The notes under the pieces were generated by a model. The model was not told the DNA's origin and made no database searches. It worked only from the letters and a program-made list of their open reading frames with translations. The translations under genes and the position numbers were made by a program. Positions 47,896-57,711 of a stretch of DNA of 64,000 bases are shown here, piece after piece (within the stretch, counting starts at the first letter, position 1; each line of letters opens with the position of its first letter). This stretch comes from Arthrinium phaeospermum (Eukaryota > Ascomycota > Sordariomycetes > Amphisphaeriales > Apiosporaceae), in the NCBI GenBank assembly GCA_006503535.1, contig QYRS01000011.1, positions 1,736,001 to 1,800,000 on the forward strand, in the 5' to 3' direction.

Positions 47896-49179
47896 TTACT
47901 TTCGTGATCTGAGGTTGTAACGCTGCTGCTGCTGCTGCTGCTGCTGATTGGGAACAGCAACGGCAGTTGATCGCGTTGGCGATGGTGGTGGCGTCATCTC
48001 ACAACTGAGGTTGTTGGACGGAGCAGCCTCCTCCTGCTTCTCATAAAGCCACGCCCGGACAGCCGCGTCATAGTCTGAAGACGCGCTGTCCCTCTCGGCA
48101 CGAGCAACGAACTGCCCCATGGGGTAGACCTGGCCCCCCTCAGGCTCTAGGCCAATGTAGTTGTGTCTGTTTCCCAAGTTGTGATTGACGTGGGAAGCCC
48201 CGGGAATGAAAGGACGGTCGTCAATATCCACCATGATCACGTCCGGTTCCAAGTTGTTGTTGTTCTTGACGTTTTCGTCTTCGATGCCCGCGATGGGACG
48301 AGGCAAGTGCTCCTCGAAGTTTGTAGCCCGTGGTGACGTAGGCGTCTAGCGAGGCCCAGCGCGCCGCCCGGCGGCACTGGATCCGCATGTTGCGGTCCCG
48401 GTAGCCGCGGCCGTCCTGGTCGGGCGGGGGGCGTGTGAAGCTGTCGAGGTAGCCGTCGAGATAATCAACCTGCCAGTTCTCCTGGCAGCCCGCCAGGACG
48501 AGCTCCCGGGCCAGGGGTCGTCGAGCCAGTTGACCATGACCAGGGCTCGGAGACGGGCACGCGAGTCGGCGTAGAGATAGGGACGCTCGCGGCGGCCACG
48601 AGAAATGCTGCGTGTGGTGGCTTGGAGGAGGGCCGGCAGCGTGGGCACGTAGGTCTCGGGGATGAACCGCTGGACATATGCTGCTTCGTCGACGACGAGA
48701 GCCTCCGGCTCGGCCTTTTGCCAGAGCTGGAAGGTGTCCTTGAGCTGGATGAAGGAGTCGTGCTGGATCTTAAGGCCATAGGCCTCCTCGGTCCAGAGAC
48801 GGAGGTACTTGCACCAGTTGCCGTCCCGGAAGACGGTGCGCTTGAGTAAGACGCAGGCATCGCGTCGGAGAGGCTGGGTGTTGTTGTGTTGAGATTTATT
48901 GTCCACCACCTCGGTCCAGGTGTTTGTGGCAGAGAGGACGATCTTGAGCTTGTTAAGGGTAGTAGCCCGGACCAAAAGGTCGACGGTGGTGGGATCTTCC
49001 CATTTGACGTTCATGGCAAAGTTGGCTGCTTCGCCCACCATGATGAAGGGGTGTTTGAGCTTGAAGAGGTGGGCCGCCACGGCGGAGAGGCTTCGTAGCG
49101 AAGACTTGACTGGGCCCCAGCATTCTTCCTTGTTAGGGGTGAGGTCACCCTTGTTGTAGATAGTCTGAGACATCGACAT
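47896..49179 (-). pseudogene. Unrecognised gene with two compensating frameshifts; nucleotidyltransferase-like N-terminus
   Basis: Reading runs from ATG 49179 (MSMSQTIYNKGDLTPNKEEC) to about 48510, continues one frame over to about 48320, then returns to the first frame and ends at 47896 with a Q8 tract and RYNLRSRK. All three parts look coding. The middle part (ELVLAGCQENWQVDYLDGYL, RDRNMRIQC, ARWASLDAYVTTGYK) joins smoothly to EEHLPRPIAGIEDEN. Without correction the first frame stops at 48346. The breaks sit in a CCCGGG run and at AAAC, so either recent decay or base-call errors are possible. HPFIMVGEAANFAMN followed by TTVDLLVRA recalls the G-[GS]...DhD pattern of nucleotidyltransferase folds, but this is weak. 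No named family recognised. Confidence 0.6.
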
Positions 49180-50476
49180 GGTGAAGTTGTGTGGTGAGAG
49201 TTCAAAGAACTGAGTATAGTGTTGTATCCTTAATGTCTAGTCTGACAGAAAGGGGAATGTGTGATGTCGAGGGTGAGACTGATTGTCTACCACTCTTGGA
49301 TATATAGAATGACTCTTGGAGATCTCAAGTTGAAGTTCTTGAGGAAGAGTGATTGTCTGCTTTTGGCAAAGCTTGTGGATGAACAACAACTGTGTGTTGG
49401 GTTTCAAGAGTATAGAGGTATCGATCAAAGACTGATCGTAAAGAGTGTCAAGAAGGAAGTGTGGAGTATATGTGTGTCAAGTGAAGACCAAGGTGAATGT
49501 TTGGTGTCAAGATATTGGGCTTGGAAGAAGCAGAAGATCAATGGGAAAATAAATCAGAAAGAAGGATTGCAATAATCAGGCCGGGATGGGCGACTATTTA
49601 TATGTGAGAGTCAGATAGAGTTTGGCCTCTTCTTCGGGTCTCTGGCAGAGTTAGTTCTATAAGAACAATCACCTGGTGCGCAGTATACTTCGGGCCTACC
49701 ATGCATTTTCAAGAAGCATTGTTCGTCATTATATGAGAAGACTCATTTTACAGACAGTAAAGTCTGGATAGTGCTCTGAGTTTTTCTTCAATCGATCTAG
49801 TTTTTCACGAGGAAAAAAGTCAAATCATCGTATCCCCCCTTTTCGATATGGGGAGCCCGTCAAAATCAGAACTAGGCAGACCACAAAGCAGGCAGGTGCT
49901 TGAGGCAGCAATCTGATGTATATCTTGTTATTTTGTTTCTCGGGTCAGGTGGGGACGAGTGACTGCGGGCCTGTGAAGAATCGTTCGTAACCGTTGACTC
50001 CAGAAAGTGTATTCAGTAGAATCTGATCTGATGAAAATTGCTCAACCTTATCGGTGCAACTTGGTTGCAATACGGAGAGGAGCTCTTCTCACATTTCGAC
50101 CCGAGAATCAAGTCATGACCGATATTCGACAAGAATTATCGACAATATTTGGAATTTCTCAATCCCTCAGATTATGTGTAGAGCGAGAAAGAAAGAAACG
50201 ATATTTCAGGAGGGCAATATCTTGTACCCGTGTAGAAAACCACTCAATGTTGCCCGTCATCGCGTCATCGCATCATCGCATCATCCCAAATCCCAAGAAC
50301 TCCAAAGTCAAGACCAAAACCCCACGCCTGTAGCAGCTGCCTCAAAACCGAGTTCTTGTGTTGCTCGTAGGGGCGTTTCAAGACCGCAGAGGCGTGTCGA
50401 AAACGCTCCCTGAAGATGCAGATACCCAAGAAAAGCGAGACTCATCGAGTCTACCCGAGATGTGTTAAATCGTAGC
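49180..50476. other. Intergenic region
   Basis: 1.3 kb between two minus-strand genes, A/T-richer than its surroundings. Short frames only. It should hold the upstream sequence of the frameshifted gene to its left. Confidence 0.45.
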
Positions 50477-50732
50477 CTAACTCCACTGCTTCAGAGCGTT
50501 CCTCTGGGCGGCTATTGTCCCATTTGTTAGCAACCATAAGCATGGACATGTACCCTGACGACTTACATTTCATGCACTGCTCAATGCTTGCTTTTGTCTC
50601 ATCCTTTTGTTTCTTCTCGTCCAGCTTAGGGTCATATGAGAAGGCCGATGAAGAGTCACGGGCGACGGCTGCAGTGTTGCCAGAGCGTTGTGAGAAAGCC
50701 TTGGGGATGATGTGGTTGAGCGAAGAAGGCAT
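50477..50732 (-). CDS. Small hydrophilic protein, 66 aa, two exons
   Basis: Exon 1 runs 50732-50567 and exon 2 50511-50477. The 55-nt intron has a GTAAGT donor, a GCTAAC branch site and an ATAG acceptor. Summed length is 201 nt. The product starts MPSSLNHIIPKAFSQRSGNT, has a Ser-rich middle, a Lys/Asp/Glu-rich stretch (KLDEKKQKDETKASIEQC) and ends QRNALKQWS. No signal peptide or membrane segment. A TATATATA box lies about 170 nt upstream of the ATG. The complete intron signals are the main evidence. The longer frame through this place (to 51143) simply continues upstream of the ATG. I do not recognise the family. Confidence 0.6.
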
Positions 50733-50898
50733 GACGAGGTCTTTTGAAAGCAGTATTTTCCAATATTGTCTTGTGTATGTATTGGGTAGATGAAGATTTG
50801 GCCAATGTTGTTTGATGTAAGCCTGAGAGCGAGAGATGGTGGTAGGGTGTTGCTTGAGTTCGTGATACTGGCTTGTATACCAACGAAGCCAGGCTCTC

Positions 50899-50908
50899 TT
50901 TATATATA
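50899..50908 (-). promoter_or_regulatory. TATA box of the 66-aa gene
   Basis: On the minus strand the sequence reads GGTATATATAAAGAG, a strong TATA match, about 170 nt upstream of ATG 50732. Confidence 0.45.
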
Positions 50909-51542
50909 CCCCGGAGCATGGGCTGACACTTAATATTTTGGGGGTAATGGAGTCATTCATATCAGCACCCTTGACGCATATGCTGTTGACGTGTACAGCC
51001 TGACCGGTCTGTAATAGGAAAATTGTGAATCGCCTGGTAAGCAAGGCATCGATAAGCCGAGCCTCACAAGCCACTGGACAGATGCATTCGGTATATGTCA
51101 TGCCGATGCGAACCAATTCGCCAGCTGGATACGCAATATCCATACGAGGCGTACCACAAAGAATTTAGGCATACGCGGCGAGCCGCACAGGGTCTAGGCA
51201 TCCCCAGATTGTGGGTCGCGAGAACGACAACCCCATGCTGCTTACTCGCGCTTGACCAAATCGAGGCGCATTCCGAACTCCGAGACTTGGTCAGCTGGCC
51301 AATTAGGGCATTGTAGCTTCGGCATGAAATACGGCGTTCTTTCCTCAGCATCTCGGGTTTTGGTCATGCTTACGCCTCTTCTGTCCATCGCCTCATGAAC
51401 CGGTATGGAAGATATCCCTCTTATATTTCGGAATCTCCAAGCAATATTCGGATGCTGTTGATTCTGTGAAGCGTCCGGCCCACAGACCAAGCAAGTATCC
51501 CGAAAGCGCGTGCCGCAGACAATTCAACTCGGAAGACCGAGT
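50909..51542. other. Divergent upstream region
   Basis: Lies between the minus-strand 66-aa gene and the plus-strand Zn2Cys6 gene. No supported gene. Confidence 0.45.
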
Positions 51543-54102
51543 ATGCCGAATATGAACCACCAACCCGGCGGGCAGGTGATTCAGCTGCAACAGACCAGTC
51601 AGTCTCATATTGGCAAATACCGTCGGAATCGCAAATTGCAATCTTGCGAGCCATGTCGCAAATCCAAACTGGCGTGCGACCACAATGTCCCCTGCGGTCG
51701 GTGCATCAGGAGGCGATGTGTGGATAAGTGCTTTTACCACCCGAACCCTCTTACACGCGTAAGTGGCTGTATTCCGAAGCAAATGATGATGGATCGCCGA
51801 TATGATTAAACCAAGCTTTGCGTCCAGCCAGTGCTTGTGCATCGACTAATGAAAGGCTTTAACAAGCTGACACGATACAGAACCGGCAAACCATATCACA
51901 CACAATCCCAACGCCATCCGAGTCACCAACATCTTCTGTCGGAAGCTCCCATAGGCTTGTGCAGTCGGTAGAGCCGCCACAGAGCCCAAAGACAGGCGAG
52001 CCCGTGCGATTTGTGGATAGAGATGTGCCAGCAGTCCACCGTGCTTCATCAGCACCGCCATTACACCACGGCCATGACCAGGAGGCTGTCCACAACGAGA
52101 AGCACAGCTTCCTTGGTTCAACGTCTGTGACCTCGATGTTGACAGAGGACTTGGAGAAGTTGGGGGTTCCTTCGGTGGATTTGCAAGCCTTCTCCGCCCA
52201 GAGCGTAGCCATCTCGTATGACCGCATCACCAAAGGGTGCGAGGTCCTTGCTTTCCTCAAGAACAACTCGATGGTCAACCAGTTCGTCGACTGCTTTTAT
52301 GGTACCTGGGAAGGCGATGTTGCTTTCTGCATAGAGCCGATCATGAAGATGTGGCTCATGGATCTCTGGCGCTTCCATGGAACCGTCTTGAAGAGCCAGA
52401 ACCCTGACAAGATTCGGCAACTCTGCGAGCTTATCGTAAGTAAACCTGTCCCCTTTTTGCTTGCATAGAAGCACAATGGAGGTATCCGTCGGTGGGTGAT
52501 TGGTACTTCGTGAGTCCGGGTCGGGGTATATGTAGATGGCTCGGATGGTAAACAGGCTAACCCGTCCATCGTACTGCAGTGGCACAATACCCAGACTCCA
52601 TTGATATACAATGGCAAGACGTTGCCAAAACAATGGATAATGATGTCCACAGGAGCAAACCTCCGATGGGACGTCGTCGGTCTGATTGCTTGCTATGTGG
52701 CGTCAGCAGCCGCGGCGGGAGATTGTTCAAAACGGCTCCTGGAAGAATACCAGACCACCCGAAAGCGGTCATGAGTTCGATGGTCGACATTGCAGCCACG
52801 TGTCTTACATTCTGTCGTGAATGCGAGATTCTTGACGACACATTCCTCTGGCTTGCGGCGGAATACTACGCCCTCATCAGCTACGTCAGGGGCGATGTTA
52901 GCTCTGCAGTATATCGGGCGGGGGCAGAGCTCGCCAGTACGTTCCTAGCAATGGGGCTGCACCAAGACATTCGAGCCAACGCGAGAGTTCCACCGTTCCT
53001 TGCCCAACTCCGAAAACAGGTGCGGATGGTCACTTATAGCGGGGAGATTTCGGTCTCGGCGTTCCTCGGCCGGCCACCACGCCTATCGTACCGCTACATC
53101 AACCTTGATACCGCATACGACTTTTCCAGCGACGAAACCCTCGTAGAAGAAAGCGAGTTTGCGACCAATGTGTCGAAACTACTCGAGGGTGGCTATAACC
53201 CTGACGGTCGCAATCGAGCCACCACCTTCTGGAAGGTTTGGATACCCTTTGCGATCTTACGAGAGCAAATCCTGGAGCTGGCGCTCGGGAACCTGCCTGC
53301 CGACGAGGTGCTCAGGCGGGCCGATGAGATCCAGCAGAAGACCAAGGAGCAATGGGCCAAAGTGCCGGCCAGATATGCGAAATGCAGAGAAGGGGAGTTG
53401 CTTGTGGGCGCGAAGAAGACCGGAGTGACTTTGTATGGCCACATGCTTCGACAGAGCACTCGGGCCAACGAGTTTCTCCTGCAGCGGGTCCGTTTCCAGA
53501 AGGCCGGAGCTAGCGCCGAAGGGCTCATCAAGGTTGCGCAGCAGATGTTCAAGGACATCATACGCATCAGCGAAGATCCCGAGCTGACGAAGATATCGTC
53601 GATCAACACCAATTACATGGTGGCCATCCATGGACTGCGTTGCGCTGCCGTTCTGGCTGTCGAGCTGCTCAGACAGGAACAGCTGCCAGTGTACCCCAAA
53701 GAACCGTTGCTACCGCGAAGCCAAACCATCCAGGACCTTTCCGTGTTTGTGTCCCGACTAGACCTAATTCTCAAGGTCGAGCTGCTGCAGGGAACCTTGC
53801 CCGTTTGCGAACAAGGCCGGAAAGTGCTGACGCGCATCTTGGACAAGATCCTCAGCCCGCCGACTGCGGTAGATCGACCGTGTCAATCATGCCACACGGG
53901 CGGCCACCAGCACGCGCATCAACCGTCGGAGTCGGATACTTTCCAGGATGGACTGATGCCAAACGATGGGGGCGACTATTTGGGCCACACGTCGTTCACG
54001 ATAATGGATGATTTCAGCTTTGGCATTGATGCGCCGTACCTGGGACCAGACCACGACTTCAGGCAGTGGCTCGAGAACATGGATTGGACGCAGACGCTAT
54101 GA
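51543..54102 (+). CDS. Zn2Cys6 transcription factor with a one-base frameshift
   Basis: Exons 51543-51758, 51881-52435 and 52580-54102. The start is ATG 51543; the frame upstream has no ATG. Exon 1 carries the Zn2Cys6 cluster: CEPCRKSKLACDHNVPCGRC, then CVDKCFYHP. Exon 2 holds a Ser/Pro linker and the beginning of the fungal-specific TF domain (VNQFVDCFYGTWEG, MKMWLMDLWRF). Exon 3 must start in the frame giving TPLIYNGKTLPKQWIMMSTG and ANLRWDVVGLIACYVASAAA. A TGA would end it at about 52772, while the remainder (MSSMVDIAATCLTFCRECEI to the end) is open in the neighbouring frame. Exon 3 is 1523 nt, one short of a multiple of three, so a single base seems missing near 52760-52772. Either a recent loss-of-function mutation or a base-call error. 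Targets unknown. Confidence 0.8.
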
Positions 54103-54434
54103 AGTCCCTCCGAAGCATTGGGGTGTGACTTGGCGTGGCTTAGGCCGTTTTCAGGTGGCTGATGGAGAATGTGGCGCTCTGGGCAGACGTCATTGGGTCT
54201 TAGAAGCTTCCCTTGGTCAATAGCTGCCAAGGTCCAAGGTTGGCAGCGCGCTTGAGAGACAGCGCAGCATATTGTAACGTCATATTCATAACACAGCGGT
54301 TTCGCTTCTTAAACTAGGGAACAGTCTGTCGCAGAGACTCTGGATTTACCTCTCCTCTTCTGTCTTCATTCCCAACAACACACAACCCAAAATCTGAAGC
54401 AAAAGAGCATTCTACCAAACACACATTCCTCTTT
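54103..54434. promoter_or_regulatory. Upstream/leader of the 43-aa gene
   Basis: The last 100 bases are C/T- and then CA-rich (54345-54434), typical of a fungal transcription start region and leader. Confidence 0.4.
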
Positions 54435-54492
54435 GTAAGTCAATGTCATCGTCAACACAATGGTCTCGATATCCTGATTACTGACTATCTAG
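54435..54492 (+). other. Probable 5'-UTR intron of the 43-aa gene
   Basis: GTAAGT donor at 54435, a TACTGAC branch site near 54480 and a CTAG acceptor ending at 54492: a complete 58-nt fungal intron located 43 nt before ATG 54536. Confidence 0.6.
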
Positions 54493-54535
54493 CCCTCAAA
54501 AAGCCAGAAACTATTATCCTACTTCTCCGAACAAC

Positions 54536-54667
54536 ATGCCCTTCTTCTGGTCCAAAGGCATCGGTGGCCGTCATTTCGGCACGAGCGTCCACGCCGACCG
54601 AAATGGTGTGCACCGCGGACCCTGGCGATTCGGCTTCGGCAAGTTCAACTGCTTCAAGGCGCGCTAA
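54536..54667 (+). CDS. Very small basic protein, 43 aa
   Basis: ATG 54536 to TAA 54667. The peptide begins MPFFWSKGIGGRHFG and ends WRFGFGKFNCFKAR. It is rich in Phe, Gly, Arg and His and very basic, with one Cys and no acidic residue except one Asp. Codon choice is strongly C-ending, unlike surrounding spacer. A C/T- and CA-rich leader with a complete intron precedes it, which supports a real mRNA. No signal peptide is obvious. I do not recognise a family; the Phe-Gly pattern suggests membrane or nucleic-acid contact, which is speculation. Confidence 0.6.
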   Translation: MPFFWSKGIGGRHFGTSVHADRNGVHRGPWRFGFGKFNCFKAR

Positions 54668-55512
54668 ATCCGCCGACCTTACACTTGGACATCAACACAG
54701 AGGTGGATTGGATGGACAGGCGCATATTTGTCGATGACTCGATGCCGACATTGTGAGCTTAAGGTGTCCGAATTGGGCATCGAGGATGGAAAACCCTGAC
54801 TGCAACGACCCCGGCCAGGAACTGGTTCGGTTTGGGGCTACAGCTGGATGTGGTGGGGAGTTTTGATTGATGCGACGATGAGCTACGAGAACTTGTTCGG
54901 ATTTTGCTTTTTGATACCATACATGCACAGCGAGGTTTTGAGCTTTCCCATAATATAAGCTGATTGAGTCACTATCCGTCACGCTCTCCTTGTTTATCCC
55001 TGGTATTTTCGGTTGTTTGACTGCATTTCGTACTACTGGAGGCTATTGGTCTACAGGGGCTCACTCACTAACGGGTTAGGGGTCAGCCGCCCGGCAACTT
55101 TAGCAAAACGGCCAAAACATTGAATTCTAGGCAACAGTCCACTGAAGGATCAATCACAACTCTGCCTATTGGATCACACGCCTTGGCGGCATGAGCCTTA
55201 TTTGAATGATGGGACTTTGCACATTTGCATTTACGTGTCCAAAAGACGGGTCTTCACATTTGCCAGTGCTGCCGGCACTTGGCTCAGGTCTGCCTGCTGA
55301 CCATGTCTTCCCAAAGACAGTCCCCCACTAGATCACCATTCGATTAACTTTGGAGTTATCTACCCAAACAGACCCCGACAGGTAATTGAAGGGTTATTCG
55401 GCATGGTAATATCTTTAGCACTCCTCGCCGTCATGGCTCTCCAGGCCGCTGGCAGCACTCTCAACTGCCCGGCCAATGGAACCCTCAAAGTCAGCGTCCC
55501 GGCTGGGATAAT
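54668..55512. other. Intergenic region
   Basis: 850 bp with short frames only. The LRR frame is open upstream of its ATG back to a TGA near 55386, but that part has no LRR character. Confidence 0.4.
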
Positions 55513-56850
55513 ATGGCCACCATGGCTGCCGTGCACGACCATCTCATCGCCTGCCGCGACACGATTGAGCATCTGGATCTTCGCGTCTACTTAGACGGCT
55601 GTTCCGTGTGGCCCGATCGCTGGAACTTTCCTTTCGCCCTTGCCGGTGGCAACAGCAGCGTTAGCAGCGAAGAGCAAGAACAAGGAGACTCATATTCGTC
55701 CTCATACTACTACCCCACCCTCAAGTCTCTGAAACTCGAGGGCTATAAGTTCAACCAAAACGAGTGGGCCGACCTGCAGCCCAAGGAGCAGGACTACCTC
55801 TGGTGGGTTCAGAGCGGCAGGTTTCGCCGATGGTTAAAGCTATGGTGGTCGATACCCCGGGAACGACGGCACCTGACCAACCTGGAGCTGTGGCTCGAGG
55901 CCATGGACTGGGGCGCCCTGGAGCACCTCGAGTTCGGCGAGGGGGTCCCGGCCTATTTCGTCGACGTGGGCGCCCGTCATCTAACGAGCCGTCTCAAGGA
56001 TCTTGCCGTTGGGGCCGGGGGCTGTAGGTGTCGCAACCATACGGCTAGATTGTTCACGACGGCGCTGCCGCGGGAAGTGCGGCTCGAGCGGCTGGCGTGG
56101 ACCGACCCCCGCTGGGACCCCGCCGCCCTGGGCCCCATCCTGGACCGCCACGGCGCGTCGCTGCGCCGCCTCGAGCTGTGGTCGCACGAGCCGTGGTATC
56201 CCTCCGACACAGAAGCGGAAGCGGCGCTGAATGCGTCGCAGGTGCAGCGCATTGCCGAGGGCGCGCCGAATCTGGAGCACCTGTCGCTCAAAGTCTACCG
56301 GAGCGGCGACGACGAAGTTTGGCCATGGGAGGTCTTCGAGGCGGTCGCATCGATCCCACGGCTGGCTTCGGCCGATGTCTGGCTCGACCTCGCGGCGGAT
56401 TGTATGCGTGGTGTCCCCGCGTACGGTCCCGGCGGCTTATTATGGCCTGAGCGAAAGAGGTGTAAGGCCGGAGACGAGTACCGGCGGCCGTTCCTGAACC
56501 TGACATCAGCGTCGGACATCTTCCGCTTCATGCGGGAGAAGAAAGCAGGCCCGGTCGAGTTGGAGCGCGCAACCTTCTGGGTCGGCGACTGGGAGCGGCC
56601 ATGGGATGGGCCGATTTACGACGGGAGTTGGATCGAGGGCAGGAATGCAAGAGTCGACTGCAGTATTCTTCGTCCAGACGGGTCGCGCGCGGAAACCATG
56701 GAGGACAACCTGTGCAAGTTCATTGATAATCCTGTGGATGCCTGGGCATTCGACGAAGACGAGCTCGAAGACGGACTACCGCGTACTATCGCGACATCGA
56801 CGGACGACGACCAGGAACTCCTTCAGCTCCAGAAGCAGATGGCACTATGA
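55513..56850 (+). CDS. LRR-type (F-box-like) protein without a visible F-box
   Basis: Single exon, 445 aa from ATG 55513. Irregular leucine-rich repeats are visible throughout: IEHLDLRVYL, LKSLKLEGYKF, LTNLELWLEAMDWGALEHLE, RLKDLAVG, VRLERLAW, LRRLELWSH, LEHLSLKVY. This layout matches the C-terminal half of fungal F-box/LRR proteins, which select substrates for SCF ubiquitin ligases. No F-box is found at the N-terminus or in the open frame back to 55386, so the gene may be N-terminally truncated or may use the LRR part alone. The C-terminus is acidic (DEDELEDGLP). The alternative is a free-standing LRR protein. RBX1, another SCF part, is 46 kb away and not linked. Confidence 0.6.
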   Translation: MATMAAVHDHLIACRDTIEHLDLRVYLDGCSVWPDRWNFPFALAGGNSSVSSEEQEQGDSYSSSYYYPTLKSLKLEGYKFNQNEWADLQPKEQDYLWWVQSGRFRRWLKLWWSIPRERRHLTNLELWLEAMDWGALEHLEFGEGVPAYFVDVGARHLTSRLKDLAVGAGGCRCRNHTARLFTTALPREVRLERLAWTDPRWDPAALGPILDRHGASLRRLELWSHEPWYPSDTEAEAALNASQVQRIAEGAPNLEHLSLKVYRSGDDEVWPWEVFEAVASIPRLASADVWLDLAADCMRGVPAYGPGGLLWPERKRCKAGDEYRRPFLNLTSASDIFRFMREKKAGPVELERATFWVGDWERPWDGPIYDGSWIEGRNARVDCSILRPDGSRAETMEDNLCKFIDNPVDAWAFDEDELEDGLPRTIATSTDDDQELLQLQKQMAL

Positions 56851-57711
56851 TACACGGACGGGGCGCAAAAGATCCAAAGTGAACATAGTTGTGGTTGCCC
56901 CCCCCCCCCTTGGTGTGTCAAGAGGGGGCAAGAGGCAGATAGTTCCCCCTTTACCGCCTTACAGAACTGCTTGTGCACCAGCAATACGATGCTCTCAACT
57001 GTGGCTTTGGGCACAATTCCCGTGTTCAATTCCTGGGTACGCCCACCAAGCTGCTACACGTTGACTTTTTGTGGTCGAGTTTATCCACCTCGGTCTCCGC
57101 CCAGGGGTAAAAATAGCTCCCCAGCACGGCTAGCCCCGAAGCGCCCTGCGCCCGGCATCTATTTACCGAGCTGTCACTGTCACCTCCGACCCCTGATGGC
57201 GGAGTGGCGTTGGTAATTGAAGGGGCCATATTGGCTCGTGTCCCAAAAGTTCTGGAACACCGATAGATCCTAGGGCCGGGAGTCCAATTCTTCTTTAGCT
57301 TTATCTACAGACCCTCTTTACTGCCTCTTCTTCCGCCATTTACGAGCTTCTACTTGCAGCAACCCACTCGCATGAAGTAGCAATTGCCCATTCACCCCCC
57401 GGTCGCAGCGCACCGATACGAGAATTCCTGGCCCACCCCCTGCTAGTATTGCTTTTCCGACTCGCTCCTGAAATTGCTTTCTAGTCCAATTCGAGATGGA
57501 TGCCCGCGATCTCAGATCTTACTATAAGAGCTAGAGGGACTGCCGCTAAGATGTTGAGGATGAAATCAATACCCAACCCTCTACTTGCGCATTCAAGATC
57601 GCAAACAGTCGCTCTTTTAAGCTGTGTTTGAGTCAATCGTTTCTCAGCCGGGGTTTTGCAACCAATCAGCCCGGAACTACAGTCGCTACAACCGAAAAAA
57701 AAACCGCCAAC
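56851..57711. other. Intergenic region with a C12 tract
   Basis: A run of 12 C (56898-56909) lies 48 bp after the LRR stop. The rest is the upstream region of the peroxidase gene, with no supported gene. Confidence 0.5.

Noticed and set aside
47896..48306. Treating the C-terminal piece with the Q8 tract as an independent gene
   Set aside because: The preceding out-of-frame segment joins naturally to it, so it is better explained as the end of one frameshifted gene.
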